In this document: positions 1 through 5,714 of the stretch, piece after piece
How positions within the stretch are numbered: position 1 is the stretch's first letter
How the letters are laid out: every line of letters starts with the position of its first letter
Source: Pyrinomonadaceae bacterium
Lineage (GTDB): Bacteria > Acidobacteriota > Blastocatellia > Pyrinomonadales > Pyrinomonadaceae
Length of the DNA: 9,600 nucleotides
Reading direction: 5' to 3'
Assembly (NCBI GenBank): GCA_018060305.1
Contig: JAGOWF010000091.1
Location: 1-9,600 of the forward strand
Notes under the pieces: generated by a model
The model's input: only the letters and a program-made list of their open reading frames with translations
What the model was told of the DNA's origin: nothing
Database searches by the model: none
Translations under genes and position numbers: made by a program

Positions 1-396
1 GCAAAGCCGACCGACCTGATACCGGAACTGCAGGGCCGCTTTCCGATCCGTGTCGAGTTAGAGGCGTTGACCGTCGATGACCTCAAGCGGATACTCGTCC
101 AGCCGAAGAATTCGCTGATAAAGCAATATCAGGCGTTGCTCGGCACTGAAGGCATTGAATTGGAATTTACCGATGACGCTATCGATCGTTTAGCTGAGAT
201 GACCGCCGAGATGAATCGTTCGACCGAGAACATCGGTGCCCGGCGGCTGCACACGCTGGTCGAGAAGCTGCTCGAAGAGATCAGTTTTGAAGGCGGCGAA
301 CTCAAAGAAAAGCACCAGCGCATTGATGCCGCCTACGTTGACGCTCGATTAAGCGGCCTTATCGAGGATCGCGACCTGCGGCAGTATATTTTGTAA
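1..396 (+). CDS. hslU: HslU, ATPase subunit of the HslUV protease (3' part only)
   Basis: This is the C-terminal 131 residues of HslU (ClpY), the AAA+ unfoldase that feeds proteins to the HslV peptidase in the cytoplasm. The gene is cut by the left window edge and is open in frame from base 1. The fragment begins with a KPTDLIPELQGRFPIRVEL stretch (residues 2-20), a well-conserved HslU segment. The sensor-2 motif GARR is at fragment residues 79-82, followed by the LVEKLLEEISFEG helix, and the protein ends with the typical QYIL tail that docks into HslV. An ATG at base 67 lies inside the conserved domain and is not a start. The I domain and Walker motifs must lie upstream, and hslV would be expected there too. 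No clear terminator follows; the next gene starts about 170 bases on. Confidence 0.93.
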   Translation, partial: AKPTDLIPELQGRFPIRVELEALTVDDLKRILVQPKNSLIKQYQALLGTEGIELEFTDDAIDRLAEMTAEMNRSTENIGARRLHTLVEKLLEEISFEGGELKEKHQRIDAAYVDARLSGLIEDRDLRQYIL

Positions 397-441
397 ACGT
401 CAGGTTTCTCTTATGAATTTCTCTCCATTCTCTCTGTAAAG

Positions 442-502
442 ATCTTTGCGAACTCCGCGTGGAATCTTCGTTTGTTAGGCTCCACGCAGAGAGCGCAGAG
501 AG
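442..502. repeat. Imperfect inverted repeat with 22-base arms
   Basis: Left arm 442-463 ends in CTCCGCGTGGA and right arm 481-502 begins TCCACGCAGAG; 17 of 22 positions pair, around a 17-base loop. It lies between hslU and the lipoprotein gene. A longer reading frame from base 459 would run through it, which argues for the downstream start at 570. It may fold in the 3' UTR of hslU, but there is no T-tract to make it an intrinsic terminator. Confidence 0.6.
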
Positions 503-569
503 ATTTTCGCCGAGAACGTGGAGGTGTTATGCAGTTCCCGTTAAGCAGCTAAGCACGGAAATCGCCGAA

Positions 570-1667
570 ATGTTAAACACACTCGTTAAACAAATTCTCC
601 ATAAAGCGCCGATAGCTCTCTTAGCGCTTTGCGCGCTTAATTCGGTGGGCTGCGGCAAGCGAAAACCGCCGATTCCACCTCGCGAACGCGTCGGGCAGCG
701 CGCCGATCTGAAAGGCTTCCAACGGGGTAATCAGGTGATACTTTCGTGGAAGATGCCCGCCCGCAACGCTCCGCCAACGAGCGTGCTAAATATCAGCAGA
801 ATAGATATTTATCGCCTCGCGCAATCGCAAACGGCACCGCTCGTCCTGTCCGAAGCGGAATTTGCCGCCGACGCCACGCTGATAGCGACGATGCAGATCG
901 ACGACAACGATTTTGGAGCAAAAACGCTCCAATACAAGGACACGCTCCAGTTTGCCGGTCAGCCGGCGCGGCTTAGATATGCGATGCGGTTTGTGAATGC
1001 TTCGGGCCAGAAAGCCGCGTTCTCAAATGCCCTTCTTATCGAACCGGCCGGAAAGGTTGCCGCGAACCCGGGCGGACTTGCTGTCACTGTCGATCAGGAC
1101 GCAATTCATCTCACATGGCAGCCGCCGCGACAGAACATCGACACCAGCGACCCCGCAAGTATCATTGGTTACAATATTTACCGCACGACATCTGAGACGC
1201 AGCCTGCGCGTTTGCTGAACACCTCACCTGTTACTTTAACGGCCTTTGATGATGAATTTTTTGAATTTAACAAGGACTATTGGTACTTCGTCAGGGCTGT
1301 TTCCGTCGGCCTTGCGGCCGAACCTGTAGAGAGTACGGAATCGAACATCGTAAAGGTCCGCGGAGCCGACACCTTCGCCCCGTCCGCGCCCTCGGCGCTC
1401 ACCATCGCCGCCGCTCCCGGCACGATCTCGATCTTTTTCGCTATTAACCCCGAAAAAGACATCGCCGGCTACCGCATCTATCGTTCAGAAGCACGCGACG
1501 CCCCGCTTGATAAGTGGACACTCCTCACGCCCGACCTGCTAACGATGTCCACCTTTCAGGACAATCGCGTCGAGACCGGCAAAACCTATCACTACTACCT
1601 GACCGCCACCGACACCGCCGGCAACGTATCGCCGCCGTCGGAGATCGTCAGCGAGACGGTGCCGTAG
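570..1667 (+). CDS. Putative lipoprotein with fibronectin type III-like domains
   Basis: A 365-residue secreted protein of unknown specific role. The frame is open from 459, but the ATG at 570 is chosen because it gives a normal signal peptide: Lys7 and Lys12, a hydrophobic core at 13-23, then SVGC with Cys28 as probable lipidation site. The -3 residue is Ser rather than Leu, so the lipobox is imperfect. After Cys28 come a basic proline-rich stretch (30-45) and three beta-rich segments at about 46-158, 167-263 and 270-363. The last two are clear FN3 domains, with LTWQPP, IIGYNIYR, WYFVRAVS, IAGYRIYR and YHYYLTATDTAGNVSPPSE. It is probably anchored in the outer or inner membrane with the FN3 domains exposed, perhaps for binding or as spacers; no catalytic domain is visible. 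The start has only a weak ribosome binding site. FN3 content is well supported; function is not. Confidence 0.76.
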   Translation: MLNTLVKQILHKAPIALLALCALNSVGCGKRKPPIPPRERVGQRADLKGFQRGNQVILSWKMPARNAPPTSVLNISRIDIYRLAQSQTAPLVLSEAEFAADATLIATMQIDDNDFGAKTLQYKDTLQFAGQPARLRYAMRFVNASGQKAAFSNALLIEPAGKVAANPGGLAVTVDQDAIHLTWQPPRQNIDTSDPASIIGYNIYRTTSETQPARLLNTSPVTLTAFDDEFFEFNKDYWYFVRAVSVGLAAEPVESTESNIVKVRGADTFAPSAPSALTIAAAPGTISIFFAINPEKDIAGYRIYRSEARDAPLDKWTLLTPDLLTMSTFQDNRVETGKTYHYYLTATDTAGNVSPPSEIVSETVP

Positions 1668-1695
1668 GATTTCACCGGCCTGGCGTTGTCGGACG

Positions 1696-1775
1696 TTGCA
1701 GAAGCCCGCACGTGAGTAAGGGCGGTAGTCTCAACGGAGCGTGTATCGCCCTTACTGACGTGCGGGCTTCTGCAA
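1696..1775. repeat. Inverted repeat, GAAGCCCG family, copy pair 1
   Basis: Two 29-base arms at 1696-1724 and 1747-1775 are reverse complements at 28 of 29 positions; the left arm begins TTGCAGAAGCCCGCACG and ends GTAAGGGCG. The 22-base space reads as a loop. It starts 28 bases after the lipoprotein stop. As RNA this would be a very strong hairpin and could end transcription or stabilise the mRNA, but it lacks a T-tract. Related arms occur at 1842-1915, 2912-2940, 8465-8544 and 8591-8619, so this is a dispersed element rather than a gene-specific signal. Confidence 0.85.
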
Positions 1776-1841
1776 TGTGCGTCGGCCGCAGCCGCTGTGC
1801 GCGGCAACGGGAATGTATAGTAAACGATGCGGGGCGTGTCC

Positions 1842-1915
1842 GTAGCCCGCATGTCAGAAAGGGCTCCACGCTGATCTCCACTCGTCATCGAGCCCCTCCC
1901 TCACGGTCGGGCTAC
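1842..1915. repeat. Inverted repeat, GAAGCCCG family, diverged copy pair 2
   Basis: Left arm 1842-1865 (GTAGCCCGCATGTCAGAAAG then GGCT) faces right arm 1891-1915, whose complement reads GTAGCCCGACCGTGAGGGAG then GGGCT. The arms share the outer GTAGCCCG and the inner GGGCT but differ in the middle, where the left is like the pair-1 type and the right is the CGTGAGGGAGGG type seen at 8465 and 8591. The loop is 25 bases. Confidence 0.7.
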
Positions 1916-1920
1916 TAATA

Positions 1921-2292
1921 CGCTCCGCAATATATTTCGCGCCCATGATATACTGGGCGTTGCACACTCGCACCATTCGCCTACTACCGATATTCTATTA
2001 GCTTGCTACTGATCGGACGCTGTTTCTTTGATTGGATAACACAGGGATCTGGATGAATGGGTTGGATGGGTCAATTAGAACTTGATTGAAACAGGCCTGG
2101 ACGAGCGGTGAAAAAGGGGGATTTCAATAGCTGAGGCGCGTCCCTGAAAACGGTCCGTTTTCGTGGGGTCTGGGTCATACGAAATTGCGTTTGGTCATAC
2201 GGTTTGGGACGCCAGGGACGCGCGTTTCACGCGCGATCTCGCGCTTTTTGGCAGAGCGTGAGAAGATTGTGTGTCGCGCTATAGACCATCTC
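1921..2292. other. Gene-free leader upstream of the FAH-family gene
   Basis: No convincing gene is seen. The stretch holds a hairpin CGCCCA/TGGGCG at 1940-1959, the operator-like pair at 1976-2009, a perfect hairpin GAAAACGG-T-CCGTTTTC at 2146-2162, and a doubled GGTCATACG around 2173-2200. The reading frame of the FAH gene is open back to a TTG at 2185, but the predicted residues there (arginine-rich, no family match) do not look like part of the enzyme. No promoter could be picked with confidence. Confidence 0.55.
1976..2009. promoter_or_regulatory. Candidate operator pair resembling the 4042-4164 array
   Basis: TTAGCTTGCTAC at 1998-2009 matches the TTAGCNTGCTAA core of the MarR-side array at all but the last base. 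A weaker copy, TTCGCCTACTAC, begins at 1976, exactly 22 bases upstream, the same spacing as in that array. That suggests a second binding place for the same regulator, possibly acting on the FAH/transaldolase pair, whose first gene starts about 285 bases downstream. Only the sequence match is seen; the regulatory role is inferred. Confidence 0.4.
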
Positions 2293-2931
2293 ATGCAGAT
2301 CGACATCTCTACCATCTCGCCGTCAAAGATCGTTTGCGTCGGCCGCAACTATGCCGGCCATGCAAAGGAATTGGGTAACGAGGTGCCGAAGGAACCGTTG
2401 CTTTTCCTAAAAGCCCCGTCGGCGCTGGTTTTTGATGGTGACGAGATCGTTCTGCCACCATTCTCTCAACAGGTGGAACACGAGGCCGAGTTGGCCGTCG
2501 TGATCGGCAACAGGTGCTCGCGGCTGGGACCCGACGACGATGTGAGGCCGTATTTACGGGGCTTCACGTGCGTTAACGATGTCACCGCGCGCGATTTGCA
2601 GAAGACGGACGGACAATTCGCCAGGGCGAAATCCTTCGATACGTTCTGCCCTGTCGGCCCGGGGATCGAGACAGACATCGACCCTACCGACATCCGCGTC
2701 ATCTGCCGAGTGAACGGCGAGACGCGGCAGGACGCCCGGACGGGCGACATGGTCTTCCCTGTTGAGTTTCTGATAAGATATATCTCAAATATGATGACCC
2801 TCGAGGCCGGCGACATCGTCGCCACAGGCACACCCGAAGGCGTCAGCCCTCTAAGGCGAGGCGACGTATGCGAGGTAGAGATCGAAGGCATCGGAACACT
2901 TCGAAACCACGTTGCAGAAGCCCGCGCGTGA
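2293..2931 (+). CDS. Fumarylacetoacetate hydrolase-family protein (acylpyruvase/YcgM-like)
   Basis: A 212-residue cytoplasmic enzyme of the short FAH family, which hydrolyses or decarboxylates acylpyruvates, fumarylpyruvate or oxaloacetate with a bound divalent metal. The ATG at 2293 gives the usual family length and N-terminus (KIVCVGRNYAGHAKELGN, residues 12-29). Family blocks follow in order: EPLLFLKAPSAL (34-45), EHEAELAVVIG (62-72) with Glu64 and Glu66 as probable metal ligands, VNDVTARDLQ (94-103) with Asp96 as the third, SFDTFCPVGPGI (114-125) and GDIVATGTPEGVSPLRRGD (173-191). The substrate cannot be told from sequence. No good Shine-Dalgarno precedes the start. The last six codons (VAEARA) and the TGA stop lie within a dispersed repeat at 2912-2940. 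The transaldolase gene follows 33 bases after the stop, so the two are probably cotranscribed. Confidence 0.9.
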   Translation: MQIDISTISPSKIVCVGRNYAGHAKELGNEVPKEPLLFLKAPSALVFDGDEIVLPPFSQQVEHEAELAVVIGNRCSRLGPDDDVRPYLRGFTCVNDVTARDLQKTDGQFARAKSFDTFCPVGPGIETDIDPTDIRVICRVNGETRQDARTGDMVFPVEFLIRYISNMMTLEAGDIVATGTPEGVSPLRRGDVCEVEIEGIGTLRNHVAEARA

Positions 2932-2940
2932 GCAAGGGCG
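2912..2940. repeat. Single GAAGCCCG-family arm across the FAH stop codon
   Basis: One 29-base arm starting TTGCAGAAGCCCGCGCGTGA, nearly identical to the arms at 1696 and, in complement, 8516. It lies in the FAH-transaldolase gap and supplies the end of the FAH coding sequence, including the in-frame TGA at 2929-2931. No facing partner arm was found within 60 bases. Confidence 0.82.
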
Positions 2941-2964
2941 GTTCACACAACCTCGATAATACTT

Positions 2965-3615
2965 ATGAAATTCTTTATTGACACAGCAAACCTGGACGAG
3001 ATCCGCGAGGCAAATGAGCTTGGGCTGATCGACGGCGTGACAACTAATCCCAGCCTCGTCGCCAAGGAGGGCGACGTTGATTTTAAGGAACACGTCGCGG
3101 CCATTTGTAAGATCGTCGCCGGCGACGTCTCAGCCGAGGTCACCGCGCTCGACACCGCGGGCATGCTCAAGGAAGGCCGTGAATACGCCGCGATCGCGAA
3201 GAATGTCGTCGTTAAATGCCCGCTGACCATGGACGGCCTGAAGGCGACCCGAACACTGTCGTCAGAGGGCATCGGCGTCAACGTGACGCTGTGTTTTTCG
3301 GCCTCTCAGGCTTTGCTGGCAGCCAAGGCCGGGGCGAAGTATATTTCGCCGTTCATCGGCCGCCTCGACGACATCTCTACCGACGGCATGGAGTTGATCC
3401 GTCAGATCGTCACGATCTATGACAATTACGGCTTTGCGACTGAGGTCCTCGCCGCGTCGATCCGCCATCCGATGCACATCGTCGATTGCGCGCTTGCGGG
3501 AGCGGATGTTGCGACAATTCCCTTTAAGGTTATCCAGCAGCTCGTCAATCATCCCCTGACAGACAAGGGCCTGGACGCATTTCTCGCCGATTGGAAGAAG
3601 AGCGGCCGCAGCTAA
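2965..3615 (+). CDS. Transaldolase / fructose-6-phosphate aldolase family protein
   Basis: A 216-residue protein of the short TalB-like/FSA family, forming a Schiff base with ketose phosphates. Such proteins serve either as transaldolase in the pentose phosphate pathway or as fructose-6-phosphate aldolase. The start MKFFIDTANLDEIREA, the VTTNPSLVAKEG block (25-36), NVVVKCPLTMDGLKA (80-94) with Lys84 as the Schiff-base lysine, GVNVTLCFSASQALLAAKAG (104-123), YISPFIGRLDD (126-136) and ATIPFKVIQQLVNHPLTDKG (183-202) are all present, and the length is exactly that of the family. Sequence alone does not separate the two activities; in genomes of this type it is usually taken as the transaldolase. 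The ATG has no evident Shine-Dalgarno, which fits translation coupled to the preceding FAH gene. It converges on the minus-strand gene ending at 3646. Confidence 0.93.
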   Translation: MKFFIDTANLDEIREANELGLIDGVTTNPSLVAKEGDVDFKEHVAAICKIVAGDVSAEVTALDTAGMLKEGREYAAIAKNVVVKCPLTMDGLKATRTLSSEGIGVNVTLCFSASQALLAAKAGAKYISPFIGRLDDISTDGMELIRQIVTIYDNYGFATEVLAASIRHPMHIVDCALAGADVATIPFKVIQQLVNHPLTDKGLDAFLADWKKSGRS

Positions 3616-3645
3616 GACAACGTCGCATAAGGTGTTCTTTCGTTA

Positions 3646-4032
3646 TCAGACGCTAGGATTTAGGAGTGCCTTCAGTTCACTATGCAGCATCGCCGCATGC
3701 GGGCTACGCGTCAGGGCAAACTGATATTTTGCCTTGAAATAATCGTCAGCTTCGGCCATCGCGATCAGTTCCCTGACCTTAAGCAGATTTGCCTCAACGA
3801 CGTCGGCTGCAATTTCCTCCTTCAGGTCAAACATCTCATCGATCTCGACGATCAACATCGAGAACTTTCGCAGCCACGCCATATCCTCGTCCTCGATCAG
3901 CAGGTTCAAGAAAGCGCCCGCCGATTGACGCCCATGGATGCCCTCATACATCTCGCGTTCGAGATCGACCATCGATTTGTGAAGCCTTAGCAAGATATCC
4001 CTTGCCGCCTTAAGCAGTTCAGCCTTGTTCAT
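3646..4032 (-). CDS. Small helical protein of unknown function
   Basis: A 128-residue protein that I do not recognise. The ATG at 4032 is preferred over an in-frame TTG two codons upstream. It is rich in Leu, Glu, Ala and Lys and predicts as almost all helix: about 2-28 (KAELLKAARDILLRLHKSMVDLE), 37-67, 69-100 and 110-125. There is no signal peptide, membrane segment or cysteine. The pattern suggests a soluble helical bundle, possibly an adaptor or regulatory subunit. It is divergent from the MarR gene, and the 165-base space between them is filled by the 22-base repeat array, so both may answer to the same regulator. It also converges with the transaldolase gene 30 bases away. Codon use and base composition resemble its neighbours, which supports a real gene. 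Confidence 0.74.
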   Translation of the reverse strand: MNKAELLKAARDILLRLHKSMVDLEREMYEGIHGRQSAGAFLNLLIEDEDMAWLRKFSMLIVEIDEMFDLKEEIAADVVEANLLKVRELIAMAEADDYFKAKYQFALTRSPHAAMLHSELKALLNPSV

Positions 4033-4041
4033 AATCAAATC

Positions 4042-4174
4042 TTAGCCTACTTTCGAAACTAATAATACCGTGCTACTGTTTGTTTATTAGCCTGCTAATT
4101 GTTTATTATTAGCTTGCTAATTATTTAATCTTAGGTTGCTAACTATCTTTAGTTAGCGAGCAAAGTGTTTACAT
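4042..4174. promoter_or_regulatory. Phased 22-base direct-repeat operator array between divergent genes
   Basis: Palindromic 12-base cores lie at 4087 (TTAGCCTGCTAA), 4109 (TTAGCTTGCTAA), 4131 (TTAGGTTGCTAA) and 4153 (TTAGCGAGCAAA), each exactly 22 bases from the next. A weaker core starts at 4065 (ATACCGTGCTAC), also in phase, and another at 4042 (TTAGCCTACTTT), one base off phase. The first two units are also alike outside the core, in the AATT and TTTA spacer. Twenty-two bases is about two helical turns, so bound dimers would stack on one face of the DNA. The array ends 23 bases before the MarR ATG and begins 9 bases from the ATG of the divergent gene, where promoters of both must lie. Autoregulation by the MarR protein is the natural reading but is inferred. 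Confidence 0.75.
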
Positions 4175-4197
4175 AAAGCACACTAAACACAACGGTT

Positions 4198-4683
4198 ATG
4201 GCGGCGCTTATCAAGTTTGAAGACACGGTCAGCTACCGACTCGGGCGCGTGACGACGGCCTTTCGCAGTTCCCTCGAACGGTGTATGGGCCAGATCGGGC
4301 TCCACCGCGGGCTCCGCGGCCGGCTCCACGGCGGACAGGTGTTTGTGCTTTTTGAGTTATGGAATCAGGACGGCCTCAAACAGCGCGATCTTGCCGATCG
4401 TCTTAGCGTCGCGGCTCCGACGATCAACAAGATGGTTGCGGGCCTCGTCAAACTAGGGCTCGTCTCGAATTCCCGGCTTGAGGACGACGCGCGTTCGACC
4501 AGGATATTCCTCACTGAGGACGGCATCAGGATTCGCGAGGCGATCGAGCGGCAATGGGTCGATCTCGAAGAAAGCTGCCTGTCGGGCCTGACCGAAACAG
4601 AGCGGCTCGTCCTTCACGATCTCCTCGGAAAGCTCAAGAGTACATACACGGGACGCAGCGAGCCGTCGGATGAGGACGATTGA
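4198..4683 (+). CDS. MarR-family transcriptional regulator
   Basis: A 161-residue winged helix-turn-helix protein of the MarR family, which act as dimers on palindromic operators and usually respond to small ligands or oxidants. The N-terminal helices (residues 5-35) give the dimer region. The DNA-binding domain runs from LHGGQVFVLFELWNQDG (43-59) through the recognition region LKQRDLADRLSVAAPTINKMVAGLVKLGLV (60-89) to the wing, DDARSTRIFLTEDG (96-109), where MarR proteins usually have a DxRS motif. C-terminal helices (112-148) complete the dimer interface. Cys30 and Cys127 are the only cysteines, so redox sensing is possible but unproven. No Shine-Dalgarno is visible before the ATG. The array immediately upstream is its probable operator. 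The universal stress protein gene follows 74 bases downstream with its own strong binding site. Confidence 0.92.
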   Translation: MAALIKFEDTVSYRLGRVTTAFRSSLERCMGQIGLHRGLRGRLHGGQVFVLFELWNQDGLKQRDLADRLSVAAPTINKMVAGLVKLGLVSNSRLEDDARSTRIFLTEDGIRIREAIERQWVDLEESCLSGLTETERLVLHDLLGKLKSTYTGRSEPSDEDD

Positions 4684-4744
4684 TACTTCAATTCATTGAG
4701 ATTTCGGGCTAGACTACGGGGATAGCCTGCAAGTCCCTGAATTT

Positions 4745-4750
4745 AGGAGG
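4745..4750 (+). promoter_or_regulatory. Shine-Dalgarno of the universal stress protein gene
   Basis: A perfect AGGAGG lies seven bases before the ATG at 4758. It rules out the other ATG at 4753, which is only two bases away. It is the strongest ribosome binding site in the window and suggests high expression. Confidence 0.85.
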
Positions 4751-4757
4751 CAATGGC

Positions 4758-5213
4758 ATGAAGGTTCTTTTGGCAACAGACGGAACGAAATTTGGCGACG
4801 CTGCGGTCGCCATGCTTGGCAAGTTGGCACTCGTTAGCGGTGATGAGGTTAGGGTTATCAGCGTGGTGGATTTTGCGGTTCCCTTGGCCGTGGACATGTA
4901 TGGCGGCTATATGCCCGACACAACTGAGGTTGAAAAGGCGGGGCGCGAGAATGCGGAGCGGGCTGTCAAGACTGCGTGCGACAAGATCAGGAGCATGTTT
5001 CGGGGCGAAAAGATCAGTCTTGCATGCGACGTGCTATTTGGTTCGCCCGACAGCCGTATCGTCGAGACTGCCGAAGAGATGGGCGCGGACCTGATCGTCG
5101 TCGGTTCTCACGGATACAAGCGTTGGGAACGGTTGCTGCTCGGGTCCGTTTCCAATTCGGTGGCTCATCATGCTCACTGCTCGGTCATGATCGTGCGGTC
5201 AGACGACGAATAG
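4758..5213 (+). CDS. Universal stress protein, UspA family
   Basis: A 151-residue single-domain universal stress protein, a cytoplasmic nucleotide-binding protein made under starvation, redox or other stress. The N-terminal strand MKVLLATDGT (1-10) carries the Asp8 typical of ATP-binding members. The C-terminal GADLIVVGSHGYKRWERLLLGSVS (109-132) holds the G-2x-G-9x-G-S pattern (Gly116, Gly119, Gly129, Ser130) that contacts phosphates, so this is probably an ATP-binding member. It closes with HAHCSVMIVR (138-147), a normal last strand. Length is standard. The DUF402 gene begins on the base after its stop, which implies cotranscription and translational coupling. Proximity to the MarR gene on the same strand might mean shared control, but no operator core is seen in the 74-base gap. 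Confidence 0.95.
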   Translation: MKVLLATDGTKFGDAAVAMLGKLALVSGDEVRVISVVDFAVPLAVDMYGGYMPDTTEVEKAGRENAERAVKTACDKIRSMFRGEKISLACDVLFGSPDSRIVETAEEMGADLIVVGSHGYKRWERLLLGSVSNSVAHHAHCSVMIVRSDDE

Positions 5214-5714
5214 ATGGACGCGGACACGCTCGAAACACATTCAATTACAGTCAATTCGCGCAAGTATGACGGCAGAGTTCGGCGTAGTTGGAAGGCCGGG
5301 CTGGTCAGCCGCACGAGTGAACAACTGATCCTCGTCGGCCGATTTGAGTTTGACGTCGAGCACAACGATCTCGGCCGGATCGCCGCGGGCACCGTCTCGT
5401 TCGAACACTTTTGGTTCGACCGCTGGTACAACATCTTTCGTTTTCATGAGCCCGACGGCGGCCTCAAGGCCTGGTACTGCAATGTTGCGATGCCGCCGAC
5501 GTTTGACGGCGGCGTGCTCGATTTCGTTGATCTCGACATTGATGTCGTGGTGTGGCCCGATCTTGGGCATCAGGTGCTCGATCTGGACGATTTTGCGACG
5601 AATTCCCTTACATACGGCTACACGGACGACGTCATCACGCGGGCGAAGACGGCGGTGGATGAGATCGTTGTCCTAATCAAGAACGGCGGGCTGCCGCGAG
5701 CGGAAGCAGGCTAA
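5214..5714 (+). CDS. DUF402 domain protein
   Basis: A 166-residue DUF402-family protein. Relatives include the staphylococcal nucleoside tri/diphosphatase and the RNA-binding part of archaeal FAU-1; the role of the acidobacterial type is not established. Landmarks are the basic N-terminal beta region (15-45), DRWYNIFRFHEP (69-80), LKAWYCNVAMPP (84-95), and the acidic block FVDLDIDVVVWPD (104-116) followed by VLDLDDF (121-127), whose aspartates could hold a metal. A C-terminal helix (136-156) ends the protein. The ATG directly follows the TAG of the universal stress gene and has no Shine-Dalgarno of its own, so it probably depends on coupled translation. Its TAA is directly followed by the complement of the FHA stop codon on the other strand, leaving no spacer between convergent genes. 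A phosphatase role is possible but not shown. Confidence 0.88.
   Translation: MDADTLETHSITVNSRKYDGRVRRSWKAGLVSRTSEQLILVGRFEFDVEHNDLGRIAAGTVSFEHFWFDRWYNIFRFHEPDGGLKAWYCNVAMPPTFDGGVLDFVDLDIDVVVWPDLGHQVLDLDDFATNSLTYGYTDDVITRAKTAVDEIVVLIKNGGLPRAEAG

Noticed and set aside
459..569. N-terminal extension of the lipoprotein to the ATG at 459
   Set aside because: It would bury the signal peptide behind 37 residues and translate an inverted repeat; the ATG at 570 gives a normal signal sequence.
1696..1775. Intrinsic terminator of the lipoprotein gene
   Set aside because: The stem is strong but there is no T-tract, and the same sequence recurs elsewhere as a dispersed repeat.
1514..1918. 134-residue plus-strand frame and minus-strand frames at 1595-1888 and 1672-1881
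   Set aside because: They overlap the end of the lipoprotein gene and run through the inverted repeats; their open length comes from repeat sequence, and no family features appear.
4042..4174. Iteron-type replication origin
   Set aside because: Twenty-two-base direct repeats can be iterons, but there is no replication protein gene and the surroundings are chromosomal; a MarR operator array explains them better.
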